A stretch of 64,000 nt of DNA from Argopecten irradians (taxonomy: Eukaryota; Mollusca; Bivalvia; Pectinida; Pectinidae): assembly GCF_041381155.1 (NCBI RefSeq), contig NC_091143.1:36508679-36572678 (forward strand), read 5' to 3'. The position numbers and the translations under genes are program-made. Under the pieces are notes generated by a model. The model saw nothing but the letters and a program-made list of their open reading frames with translations, was not told the DNA's origin and searched no databases. Every line of letters begins with the position of its first letter. Position 1 is the first letter of the stretch. Shown piece by piece: positions 23,398 through 34,324 of this stretch.

Positions 23398-26300
23398 TCA
23401 CATTTCATCATTAACTGTGTGTGATCCTTTGAATTTCAACTGTGTGTCATTTTTCTCTGTTAATTTGCTCGCAACTGTTTCACTGTCTGTGTCAGCCATA
23501 TTGCTATTGTCCATGATCTGTTCTGATTGGTCAATTTCATATTCTATAGAAGTATGGCCACTTGATGGAATTTTCACAGCTGGTGTTTTGGGCGGTATTT
23601 CCCAGGGAGGTCCTGGTTTCACAGACACTTTTATGCCGTAAGGGTCATCAAGGTCAGCCTCCATTTCATACCCAGTTTCCAGGAGACTCCTCGACTTTCC
23701 AGCCATAGGAATGTTCCTAGTTTCAAGTCCGTCTTTCCTTCCCAAGGGACTGAAGTTAGGTACGATGATGAAAGCAAAGGACAACACCAACACCTGATAA
23801 AGAAAGAAGATTGATTAGTAATTTTGTAATATAATTATGTCTTAAAATGTAAAATATGTACACACAAAAAACATACTCATGATTTTCAGGGAAAAAAGTC
23901 ACAACTTATACTCTGGAAAATACGTATAATGTGTATAATGAAAAAAATATTGAAGTTTTCTGTCATACTTTAAATTGTGTTTTAATTAGTAAGTACAGAT
24001 TTTGAAGGCAATTATTAATTCAAAAGACAGGCAGCTAATAAAGTTTAACGTAAGTTTAGTAATTGATATCTTTAGAAATTAGGAAAAATGCTATATAAAA
24101 TAAACAACAGATGAGAAATGTTTTGTTTTCCTACATCTATAAGACTTACCATAATACATGTTGATGTCTGTGGCTTGTTTGCCTTTGATAAAATGTATGA
24201 TTGTAGTTTCTTTAGCTGCTGTGTGAGTGATCTGGAAAATAAATATTAAGTAAATCAAATATTGATTGCGAAAGCTATTGGTATATGCTCTAGTACCTAA
24301 TTTAACAATCTATGAAAGAACAAAGAATAAATGGAAAAGTTTTACACAGATTTTATTAGCATCAATAATGAAACATATTTGTTGAATCCTGCAGTTAAAT
24401 TATTTCCAACATTTTTTTCATGTTTAAAGTAGAATAAACTTGCCGACCATGTCTAAACAAATTACATTTGGTGCATACTATCCAAGACATTAGATATACA
24501 TACAGGTTATGCTTTTCCAGGCTATCAACTTTCTTTTTGAGTTGTTGGTTTTCTGTCGTAGACATTTTTACCCTCTTTTCTAGTCCCTCAACATAGCCTT
24601 GCTTCCTCTTTCTGCTCTCCTTGGCAGACACCTGCAGGACGAAAATAGATTTCACTGACATTTGATCTATTCACAAATTAATTTATTTAAGAAGATAACG
24701 CTGCATAACCTTTCCAACTGACAAGATATCTGATCTATGTAATCATTGTTATTTCAACCAACTCCAGGAAAAGAATATTTCCTTAAAGAGATAAAGAGAG
24801 CTATTGCTTATTTAATATTGTCCTCGTAATTTATTCAGTTAAAGTCAATAATTAACGTTTTATATGTCTGCATGATAAAGATGTCATTAAATAAATTCAT
24901 ATTGCCATCAGAAATTCCTGTTTCTCTGTGACTAAAACTTTGGGTGTCATATTACACTTCTAATAAGTAACTGGATGAGCCCTTACTTTATTCCTGATTT
25001 TCCTGCGGACGGCCTTGAGGATTTTTTCCTCCTCTTTAGTGAGAGGCATATCTGTTGGTAGCTGAACCCCTTCCCTGGCCAGGAGTTCTCTCTCCTCGTC
25101 AGATAGTTTTAGCTCGGGAAACTACAAACATAGAAAACATCTCTTATAATTACTCTCTACCAGACTTCAAAAGTAGGAAACTTTGAACACACTTCTGTAG
25201 AATTTCTCGTTTCCCTGTTTTATGCATTTTATTTACATAATTACTTCAATTAGTTCATTAGATACACCGGCATCAAACCTCTTAAACAAACAGGAAATAG
25301 GACCTCAGTTACACTCTGAATAGTCCAAATAGTCCAAATATTTGAGTTAAGTGGCACACACTTACCTTTGAGGATTTTGTGTTAATGTCCTTCATGGTAA
25401 ATGGAAGGCCATCTGTATGGTTGGTGGTAAGTTTGATGATACGGACAGTACTCGTGTTGGCACTACTGGTCATCCCTGAGCTATTCAGGTCGTCTACAAT
25501 AAAGAAATCGGTATTGGTCATAAAATAATACAAGTAGAAAGCCCTTGATTTATAAATACTGTACCGTTTTAATTCAAAGTACTTTTCATACTATCAAGTG
25601 ATTATCATATGACAATCACAACTTAGTATATCTTTATAAATACAAAGATATGCAATTTTTATAATTCACTAGTTTTAGTCAATGTACTAGCAATCAATGA
25701 TCATACATTTCACAGGATGATTTTCAGTACATGAACATGATAATGAAATCATAGGATCCAGTGAAATTCTATTTATTTAATAAAAATTATATATTTGTCA
25801 ACTGACATCACACATACCCACAGGAATATCTAATTACAAGCATTTTTCGACATTACCCTTCCGTGAAGACATTTCTTTGTATATGGACTTAACTACATTG
25901 AAAGGAAGCAGTACTTTTGAGATCCATCAGCCTTTCAATAGATTACATACCTTAACTAATATATCATGTTTCTGACTTTCTGTTATATTGTATGATGCTG
26001 GTTAATTTTGAACGTGATACCCATAATTCATGCATACACATTATATATTTCTTTTTATGTTTTTTTTTTTTTTTTACATTTCTCTTTTATTTCACACCTA
26101 CCTAAACTAATGGTGACAGCTTCATTATCTTTCCCTTGTGTACTATCAATACAAGTAAGAAAGTCTTGTTCTGAGAGGAGACCTGATGCATCCAAGTCAT
26201 CAACACCTGCGATGTTAAAGTCTTTCATGTTGACATCCTCCATAGCTAGAGGACTGTGTTCTAATTTATCCATGAAGTCTGTTGTCATGCGTGTTGATGA

Positions 26301-27790
26301 ATCTGACAGATAATATTCCTTAGGACTGTTTTGTAATTGTTCGTCGCCGCAGCTTTGTGGCGAGTATGCACTTGATTCTAGTGACACCCCGCTGTCACTG
26401 TTTGTTGGGGATCTCTGAGCATAATAATCATGGTCGGTGTGAGAAGAGAAACTTTTTTGCCGAGGCTGGTCAATGTCTATATCTAGCTCTGTGTCCAAAT
26501 CACCTAGATTTGCTTCTTTAAGTACACTCTCCAGCAAGTCGCCATCTCCCTCAGAGAAAAGTCCAAGTTCTGACTGTAAACAAAAAATTTCTAAATCAGC
26601 CCATGCATGTTTGTTTTCACCATCACTTAGATGTACAGAATCTTTTTTTTCCCCAAATCAACTTAAAATTCATATTTATTAGGGTATTAATTTGGAAATT
26701 TAACTTCCAAAATGAAATCATACATTCAGAAAATATTTCAAATTGATTACAAATAGTCAAATATGTATAAATAGTTTGGCTTCTGTAAAATTTTACTTAA
26801 ACCTGAAAGTGAATAATTTAAAGATGCATAATTTTCTTGGTAACATTATATTAAATAATAAAGTACCAAAGTAAGATATCGGTAATTTTAATAAGATATT
26901 TTATATGGTTGGGAACAACAATAGAGTTATTACCAAAACTTGATGCGTAAACAAATTCCAGTTTCCATCTGTCCTAGAAGAAAATGATTGTTCACTGTCT
27001 GAATCGGATACATTTGCATCATAAAAACTCAAGATATCACATTCATCTCCACTCAGTTGGAAAGGCATCAACACATCATCAGTCAGACATTGATAATCCA
27101 ATTTACAAGTATCCAAAGCCATGATAGAAGCTGGTGGTATCACAATGCAAGTTGTGCTTCAATTTTTTTTCATTGGGTATGAGCAACAAAATTTTGCAAA
27201 GACCTTTACTAAATTACTTTGATGTTGGGTTGCATCATAAAGAGCTACTTCTGCAGAGTGTGTACACATGTAGTGGCACCAATATAAATATACATGCTTG
27301 AGCACCGGATTCCTTCTGGTGAATGATGATGTGTAACAAACCCATTGGTTTTTGTGTGATGAAATGTCACAGTGGAAGTCCCTGACTACACATGATCCTC
27401 ATGTAGATGAGTCATACTAGACTGGATTTATAAACAGTTTTATGACAGAATTTATTTTATACAGCAGTTTACAGCTGTCATTTAAGCTATAAAATAGTAT
27501 ACATGTAACAGCTGCAGGCTTGCATTGATTTCTAATTTGTACACTGAATATGATATTAGCTGATAATGCATGTAGACACAGCTTTACTGTGAATATAAAA
27601 CATGTACAGTCCAACACAACTCGCCATACATGTGAATAGCTTTGTTACATTTTATTTTAGGTTTCATGGGTTTAAAATATATACTTACAAAATCCACGGT
27701 CTGAATCCCTGGCACCTCAGATTTTAGCAGACCATCGTCGTCATTAAAGAGCAAGTCTAGGACCTGATTTGGGTCAGACGTGACCGCCAT
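23398..27790 (-). CDS. CREB3: CREB3-family membrane-anchored bZIP transcription factor
   Basis: CREB3-family factors sit in the ER membrane. After transport to the Golgi they are cut by S1P and S2P, and the N-terminal bZIP part enters the nucleus to drive secretory or stress genes. Minus-strand exons: 27790-27689, 26573-26102, 25493-25366, 25121-24987, 24631-24504, 24231-24150, 23793-23398; phases agree, 480 aa. Visible parts: acidic serine-rich N-terminal half with [13 protein letters not shown]; family block [14 protein letters not shown]; basic region [20 protein letters not shown] (about 267-289); leucine zipper (290-335); membrane segment [15 protein letters not shown] (about 347-361); then RSLL at 384-387, which fits the S1P RXXL site in the lumen. 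Which vertebrate member (CREB3, CREB3L3/4) it equals cannot be told. The stop is TGA at 23398-23400. Confidence 0.92.
26934..27122 (-). CDS. Alternative first coding exon of the CREB3-like gene
   Basis: An open segment starts ATGGCTTTGG and encodes 63 residues ([20 protein letters not shown], then an acidic S/D-rich stretch with [12 protein letters not shown]), ending at a clean donor (GTAATA). Its end phase is 0, as is that of the upstream first exon (27689-27790), and exon 3 starts in phase 0. A splice from the upstream exon into this one through the nearest CAG (before CTTCTATCATG) would break the frame. It is therefore better read as an alternative start exon giving a 509-aa form with a different acidic N-terminus. 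The acidic composition resembles transactivation domains. Transcript evidence is lacking. Confidence 0.6.
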
Positions 27791-27874
27791 CTTTCTTGTT
27801 TACGGCGTTACTGTAGTGCGTAAATTTTGTCCATGCAATATTCGCTGCTGTGGATTACCTTTCGTCACAAGAGA

Positions 27875-27882
27875 ACACGTCA
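27875..27882 (-). promoter_or_regulatory. UPR-element-like site upstream of the CREB3-like gene
   Basis: TGACGTGT on the minus strand, about 85 bp upstream of the first ATG (27790). It is one base from the UPRE/CRE-like TGACGTGG bound by XBP1, ATF6 and CREB3 factors. Confidence 0.35.
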
Positions 27883-28948
27883 CTCACCAAAACAGAAATG
27901 TTTCCCTCGTCAAAACCTCCACGTGTATTGGTGTATATAAAGCCTTAACTGGAAAAGCCCTGTCAGTCCTCTTGTGCAATACACACGGGAAGTTATCAAC
28001 CAGGAACCGAGATTTCGGTGTTTACGTTGTTGCCAATGTCAGTTAGCAAAACAGAATTCTTCTTAAGTGTTCAGATACGTAACATATCATCAGCCATTAC
28101 ATAACTAATAAGCAAAGCTTGGAATTTCAATATCAAAGTTCCATTCCTTGTTACAATAACCTATTTCGTCAAGGATGTTGTTTCTAAATTTAGCGACAGT
28201 GTCATCATCCCCGACACACCGCTGGAATGACGTGGAGGCGGAAGTAAACAATGGACTTTCGGAAATTATTTTACCGTAAAACCACAAGTAAACTCTAAGG
28301 GTGTTCCGAAATAAACGATGACCCTCAAACAAAAGTTGCATAAAATAGCACGATATTCAATAGCTTGATTTGTTTACTTTTTATATCTAAATCATACTTG
28401 TGAAAGCATTTGAAAAGTAATCGAATATAATTTTCTAAAGTATATCATGTAAGTAATACACTTTAAGTGTTATTATATTCTTTTGGAGATCATCAATCAT
28501 ACTATTTTACGCGGGAAAATATAAGTTGTAGTCTACACCACGTGTCAATTTTCCCTCAAAAAGAAAACCATGAGCGTAGTTAGGGTTCAAACAATGTAGA
28601 TGCAATGTCATTTCCTACCGAATCCCCTACAATGCTTTTAGTATTTTATTGTGTGTACAGTTATTGAACTAGTACAATATCCTACAACAGCATGATAAAT
28701 GATAAAGTTATATAGCATACGTCTCTCACCCTCTCTAGTGCCCATTCCATACCATCAACCCCCTACCCCTCCCACCACACCCACTTAGCCATAGCATATA
28801 AGGAACCGCCGATCCACCCACTAACGAAGGAAACAGACGGGAGATCAATCAGGGTTTAGCGGAGCTTTGATTACACTTTGGTGCATTATGCACCTGTGTT
28901 TGAAAAAAGAAATATTGAACTTCATGGCCTATATATAGCAACTAAAAT
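27883..28948. other. Upstream region of the CREB3-like gene; no gene recognised
   Basis: Contains TATATAAAG (about 27933) and the UPRE-like site at 28228. A 78-codon minus-strand open frame (28105-28341) has no motif I know and no supporting splice context, so it is not called as a gene. From 28345 to 28948 I see nothing. Confidence 0.4.
28228..28235 (+). promoter_or_regulatory. Exact UPRE-like TGACGTGG
   Basis: TGACGTGG about 440 bp upstream of the CREB3-like start, within the only GC-richer stretch of this spacer. It could allow feedback by the encoded factor or by XBP1/ATF6. An 8-bp match may be chance. Confidence 0.35.
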
Positions 28949-29184
28949 CGATCCGGATAAAATATACATGATGCATAGCTGACGCCACGGATAAACTACG
29001 ATGCGTCCCGAGAAGAGAGCATTTATATAGCCAGTGCACAGGTTTACGACGCGCGCGCAAAAAAAAATACTGAAAAATCAGTATTTTTTTTTAGTTATTT
29101 GGGTTTTTTTTGCGCGCGCGTCGTAAACCTGTGGCCAGTGAGATTGCAACATAGGCCTAGCTCATGCATATTTTATCCGGATCG
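28949..29184. mobile_element. MITE with CGATCCGGATAAAATAT ends, interrupted by a foldback element
   Basis: CGATCCGGATAAAATATACA at the left is mirrored by the right end (ATATTTTATCCGGATCG), with further pairing through CATGATGCATAGCT/AGCTCATGCAT. The 97-bp element at 29037-29133 lies inside it, so the outer element is older. Without the insert it is about 130 bp. Confidence 0.7.
29037..29133. mobile_element. 97-bp hAT-like foldback element with 7-bp target duplication
   Basis: CACAGGTTTACGACGCGCGC at the left is perfectly inverted at the right, and GCCAGTG is duplicated directly outside both ends (29030-29036 and 29134-29140). The middle is itself palindromic (ATACTGAAAAATCAGTAT inside A/T runs), so nearly the whole element folds into one hairpin. 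The CA-rich terminus and 7-8-bp duplication suggest hAT. Confidence 0.8.
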
Positions 29185-29429
29185 GCCACAGTAAATATTA
29201 ATAAGCTGCCGTTCAAGGTGTTTGTCATAATTGGGCTTATATCGTCTTAATGACGGCACTTTGTATAGATGTGTAGGATGATTTCGAAAGGAAAATAATC
29301 GCTCTTTCCAACGGTAGTACTGTTTTTACGACGATGTACTAGAAATGTGTTTTTATAGCCGCTAAAGGTAGACGGGTTAGATATTTGAGTCTAAAAGCTT
29401 GCCACCCTTCTCGTATATAGTACCATGTA

Positions 29430-29945
29430 GAGTAAGAACGAATATATGTACCCGGCCTACTATACCTTTCGGCCGGGTACGAATTGGTCCCTATGTGTCG
29501 TAGTGGAGCACTGCCTCCGAAAATCACTTGGGCATAGTTTTCTATACTTTTTTGTAGGTTTCCAATTATTTTATGCGTATACATGCATATTTTTTTTGTC
29601 CAAAACAAACATAACTACCGTTCTTAATATCTACCGTACCGCTCACACAACGTCAAATTCACAATTTGTGGGCTTGCTGTATAAATTCTCTTCAGAAAGA
29701 CCTTCATATGTATTATGTAAATAAAATAATGCCTCGATGAGAATTTGATAATTTATGTGGTTCAGTTTTATTGCCTAGTAGGTAAGCGATATCAAACAAG
29801 TACGATAAAAACGCAAACAGACGTTTGAATGGTTTGCATAATCATTACTTTGCTCCATTAGCAATAATAGGCAGCAATTGTAGCTCTAGAGACGTCACCA
29901 TTATCTGTCTAAAAGTCTTTTGAACTACAATATTGCAGCTACATG
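29430..29945 (+). mobile_element. ~515-bp unclassified interspersed repeat, copy 1
   Basis: Matches 46295-46815 in reverse orientation almost throughout. One end has a GTACCCGGCC...GGCCGGGTAC hairpin; the other has GACGTCACCATTATCTGTCT then ACTACAATATTGCA. I found no terminal inverted repeat across the whole unit, no target duplication and no coding frame, so the class is unknown. Confidence 0.75.
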
Positions 29946-30330
29946 TAGAGTATGATTTTTATCGTTTATTTATCTAAAGCTCTAAAACGTCTAAAAATGG
30001 TCTTAGGACACTCTGGTGGGTCGTCCATGATTATATAATCTGTAACTAATCCTCAGATCCCTGTGTATGGCACGTGTACTAGAACCCTTGAATCCAGTCC
30101 CTTACTTTAAACTTACTTTAAAAAAAGTATACATAGCTATAACACTAATAGTAAAAGTTTGTGAAAGCTTATACTTACTTAATCATCGTGAATACAGTGT
30201 GTGTTTTTTTTAATGAATATCTCTATTGTCTATCAAATCACTAGCTTTGGTAGTATTTGTACATGTATTGCAATATCATGGATGGATCATGGTTAATGCA
30301 TGTACATGTATGTTTTAACCAATCCAACTC
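29946..30330. other. Intergenic, nothing recognised
   Basis: AT-rich spacer between the interspersed repeat and the tandem-repeat element. No gene or structured repeat seen. Confidence 0.4.
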
Positions 30331-30334
30331 AGAT

Positions 30335-31055
30335 CGATTTAAAAAGCTACTTGTCATAGAGTTCTGCATGAATTGTAACCAAATTTGGACAGAAACATCC
30401 TTGGGGGAAGGGGGGAATAGTTTGTATGAATTTGGCTCTGACCCTCCGGGACAGGTGGGGCGGGGCCAAATGGAGGAAATAGAGGTTAATCCTTTAAATC
30501 TCTACTAGTCGTAGAGTTCTGCATGGAATGTAACAAAATTGGGCCAGGAATATCATTGGAGGAAGGGAAACAGAGTTTGTATACATTTTGGCTCCGACTC
30601 CCTCTGGGAAGGAGGGGCTGGGCCCTATAGGGGATATAGGGTAAATCCTTTAAATAGCTACTCGTCAGAGTTCTGCATGGAATGTAACCAAATTTGGTCA
30701 GGAATGTCATTGGAGGAAGGGAAACAGAGTTTGTATAAATTTTGGCTCCAGCCCCCCGGGAGCAGGAGGGACAGGGTCCAATAGAGGAATAGAGGTAAAT
30801 CTTTAAATCGCTACTAGTCATAAAGTTCTGCATGGAGTGTAACAAAATTTGGCCAGGAAAATCATTGGAGGAAGAGGAATAGAGTTTGTATAAATTTTGG
30901 CTTCAAAGAGTTCTGGATACAAAGGACTGTAATCAAACTTGGCCAGAACCTTTAATACCTTCAGAAAAGAAACAATGATCTTTTATTTAGAACATTACTT
31001 GTCATTACAACCACATGAGTGATACTGGCCCTCTGGGCCTCTTGTTTCTTTTCCA
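30335..31055 (+). mobile_element. Pearl/Helentron-like element: ~155-bp tandem core plus hairpin-ended tail
   Basis: GTTCTGCATG starts near-identical units at 30361, 30516, 30670 and 30825, about 155 bp apart, then a cut unit at 30910. Each unit includes a TCATTGGAGGAAG-type stretch and AGTTTGTATA. The tail ends in GGCCCTCTGGGCC followed by TCTTGTTT, a GC hairpin near the end. Tandem ~160-bp cores and a hairpin tail are known from non-autonomous Helentrons (pearl/HINE) of bivalves. No autonomous protein is present, and plus or minus open frames through the repeats are not genes. Confidence 0.6.
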
Positions 31056-31783
31056 ATCTTTTGTGAAATATCACTGACTAGGTAAAATTGTACAGTCTAC
31101 ACTGTTTTATGATCATGCAGCATTTTGTTTATTATACAGCATATCCTAATGAACAAACCAAGGAGTGAGTAGCCCGAAATGTACATTATCAACTGATATA
31201 CATGTTATATGGTCTATAACTTTGAAACAGTACATCAGTATTGCTTGGTTTATAAGATTAGGTGCTGTTGACATCCGGGTCATTTAAGGACGACCTTCTG
31301 TGTGTGCAGTGTATTGCAATATGTGGATGTCTGTATGTTTTGGGGGACTGTGGTATATTTGATTTGTATAGATTGTATATATATAGGCAATTTTTGTTAT
31401 CCATGCATTATATATATATATTATCAAATAAATATGTTGACATCTGCATTACTAAATATCAGTTCCAATAAGAAAACATCTTCCCACCATCCATACAAAT
31501 TACTTTGTAGAAATGCAAAAATTTAAAGTATATTTTGATACACATTGATAAAAGACAGACTTTATAACTATAAGTATGATACAGATATTTATTGTAAATT
31601 CAAGATCTGTATACATCTGCAATCTGTTATATCAATAAACAATGGGATAAACGAAATACCGTATACAATAATACTTAAATAGTTATTAAAATGTCTCCAT
31701 TAATTAAAAAGGTATTCATATTACAATATAATGTTTTTTAATCAAAATTCTGTAGTGCATGATAAAAATTAATATTTTGTTTA
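31056..31783. other. Intergenic / HSCB 3' region
   Basis: AT-rich with no gene. TTTATT at 31588-31593 (AATAAA on the minus strand), about 190 bp after the HSCB stop, is a reasonable poly(A) signal. Confidence 0.4.
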
Positions 31784-33540
31784 TCATTCAAATCCTTTAC
31801 GATATATTTCTTTGATTTTATCATCCACATTTACATAATATGTCATTTTAATCACATGCTCTCTAGCCAGTAAAATGTTCTTGTCTTTAAAAGCATTTGA
31901 TATTTCCATAAAGCAGTCATCAATTCGTTCATTATTTTCATTCTGTATTGCCTGTATAGATTCTGGACTATCAGCATCAGCCAGTTCTTCATTTATTTCC
32001 ATGATTTCCATGAGAAAGTCTGGGTCCACATCACTGTTAGCCTCCTCTACGGGAAGCTTGTTGAGCTCCAGGAGATAAAGAGCTCGTGACAGGGGCTTAG
32101 TCAGGGTTGTGTAGGCCTTGTTAACCATGGATGACTGTATTTCAGCCAGCTCCCTTTCTTTCTGTAAAAAATATCACACATTTCCAAAGTTAAAATTGTG
32201 CAGTTTTAACAATAACTCAAAGTTTACAGTTACATGTGCAATAATTTCATACGCGTACGAGTCACACATCAAAAAATTTTTTTTAATAATATTATGATAT
32301 TCGACACCAAAAGTTAGCAGCATTTTGATAATAACAAAAATAAAAAAAATCGTATAAAAGGCCTTTGCGGCTTATACACAGGTGGGACTTATTGTCCGGA
32401 AAATACAATACCTACAATGAATATGTTTTCTAATTTTACAAATACAAATAACAGCCTTTGAAGCCCCCACTCACAAGTAAACACTTCATTTTTGTCCTGT
32501 TTTTACCCTTTAGGCCAAAACAAATATGTCTGTTTAGGGTTATATTGGCAAAACAAATAGGTTCCCTAGGTCAGGAGGATTTTTAAAAACTTTTTAGTGT
32601 CTTTCACTCAAAAGAATGGCCAGAACCGGAGTCTGAGATCGAAATCCTGACTTTTTTTTTGTTGTAGAAAAGTGGGGAAAAAAATAGGGTCGGGAATAAA
32701 AAATTAGGGTCGGTCAGGTAACCCTGAACAGACATATTAATTTTTTTGGCCTTAATTTATTTTTGTCTGTTTCAGCACAAGTAACTAAAAAATGCACTGT
32801 AAATAATCCCCCTCCCAATGCCGCTGTACTTTCAATATGCCAATAATCTTCATCATTGAAGCAGAGACCTAGATATAATAGGGACAAGTAGCATCCTATA
32901 TTATATCTAGGTCTCTGATTGAAGGACAGCATCAACACTAAGAAGAAGAGTCAAGGAAGAGTTATTATAAAATAATTCATAAAAAACAGCACACAAAATT
33001 TAAGTTCATGCAGTAGACATCCAATGCATCTTTACAACTAAAAATGAATCTCACCTGAGTTTTCTGACTGTACTTGTCTGGATGCAGAACTTTCTGGAGT
33101 TCTTTGTAAGTAATTGCCAAGGTCTTCAAGTCAACATCAAATGTTTCCTCCGAATCTAAAATTTGAAAATATGTCAAATCTGACACCTGTTGGACAACAC
33201 CACATTCACAAATAAACATTTCAGATCTGCCATCCTTTGTCTTTCCGCATTTCCAACAAGTTCTCCCACACAAAGTTGAAGATAACCTGCCCCAAACATG
33301 TGTGTTTTTCGACAAAGTGAAAGTAGGACTGTCCATCGCTCGACCTTCGTGAAGCTGGCTTGCTGCAATCTTGTTTAGCCTTATGGCAGCTATTCCACTA
33401 CAACGTCTTGTGCGTACGTATCCATTTGGTATTTCTGAATGTAGTCTTTTGTTTTTATTTAACATTACAGGTGTTTTACCGATAGTATTCAGTTGTTCTA
33501 TGAGGCATCGGCGTAGCATGATTCCCATGGACGCAGACAT
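31784..33540 (-). CDS. HSCB: Iron-sulfur cluster co-chaperone HscB, mitochondrial
   Basis: HSCB is a J-domain protein that brings the ISCU scaffold with its Fe-S cluster to the mitochondrial Hsp70 (HSPA9) and triggers ATP hydrolysis for cluster transfer. There are two coding exons, 33540-33055 (162 codons) and 32161-31784 (125 codons plus TGA), giving 287 aa. The N-terminal ~75 residues are basic and hydroxylated, as in a transit peptide. The metal-binding motif of animal HSCB is complete: CWKCG at 95-99 and CEC at 111-113. The J domain has HPDKYSQKTQ at 153-162, and the ISCU-binding C-terminal bundle has YLLELN and MEIMEINEEL. The intron holds a PIF/Harbinger-like MITE. It is head to head with LSM6 about 780 bp away, with the first LSM6 exon much closer. 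Confidence 0.95.
32513..32751. mobile_element. PIF/Harbinger-like MITE, copy 1 (TTA target site)
   Basis: GGCCAAAACAAATATGTCTG at the left pairs with CAGACATATT...TTTTGGCC at the right, and TTA is duplicated outside both ends. A 3-bp TWA target and GG-starting ends are the Harbinger pattern. It is in the HSCB intron; copy 2 at 45489-45716 is in the same orientation. Confidence 0.8.
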
Positions 33541-33647
33541 CTTGATTCTTACGAGATCCAGTCACGTGACCGCTCTTTGCGGCTAGTTCAAGAAGCCGTA
33601 AATCTCGCGATATTTCATATTATTTTTCGTGCAGCTCTCGATTTGCA
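33541..33647. promoter_or_regulatory. Bidirectional promoter HSCB/LSM6 with TCTCGCGA
   Basis: The HSCB start codon (33540, minus) faces a likely untranslated LSM6 exon ending at 33647 before a strong donor, GTAAGTATAT. TCTCGCGA at 33603-33610 matches eight bases of the TCTCGCGAGA motif common in metazoan bidirectional housekeeping promoters. No TATA box is apparent. Confidence 0.6.
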
Positions 33648-34324
33648 GTAAGTATATGTAATGCTTTTGAACAAAAATACTTGCAAAACACACGTAAGGA
33701 GAGAGTGATTTGACAACTATCATGTACAACACAGTTAAAAGAATGGATAACAGACACAGGGATTAAAACTGGCTCTTTAAAAAACTAAATTCATTATATT
33801 TGCAGGTTCTATTGTCATATAACAGGTATTAACCATCTTGATATTTGCATTGCTTAGCTAGCTCAGCCTAGCTGATGGGAGCTGTTTTTCATGTGTTATC
33901 AGTTCATTAGAAATCAATATTGTCTACAATCACATAACAAGTTCGGTTATAATGTGTGCCATAAAATATACATTTGTAGTAGTTATAATTGTTTGTTTGA
34001 TAACATTAATTATTAGGGCCGTTCAGGAAAAGTTATTATCATATCCTTTGACTATATAAATGTGTACATATACACCACACTATCTCACAAGGGTGAACAC
34101 TCAACAGAAGTCCAAAAAAAGTGAAAGGAGATGTACACGTTAGAAAGAAGAAAGTTAGCTATATATAGTCAAGCAGAAGAGAAAAGATAAGATCTTAAAC
34201 TTAGTCACCTTTAATATTTATGATCGTGTAAAAGGGGCAGCAAGTTCTAATTGTACGTATTGACCAGCTACATGTACATATGGTTATAATCTCTTACATC
34301 TATACTGTTTCTTTTCTTTCAGAA

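Noticed and set aside
28105-28341. 78-codon minus-strand open frame upstream of the CREB3-like gene
   Set aside because: No motif, no homologue I recognise and no splice support; length is within chance for this sequence.
29339-29724. Overlapping ~90-codon frames on both strands
   Set aside because: They coincide with the interspersed repeat also present at 46295-46815 and are not conserved between the two copies.
30486-30845. 119-codon minus-strand frame with repeated peptide units
   Set aside because: It is produced by the 155-bp tandem repeat; the repeated peptide reflects DNA repetition, not a protein family.
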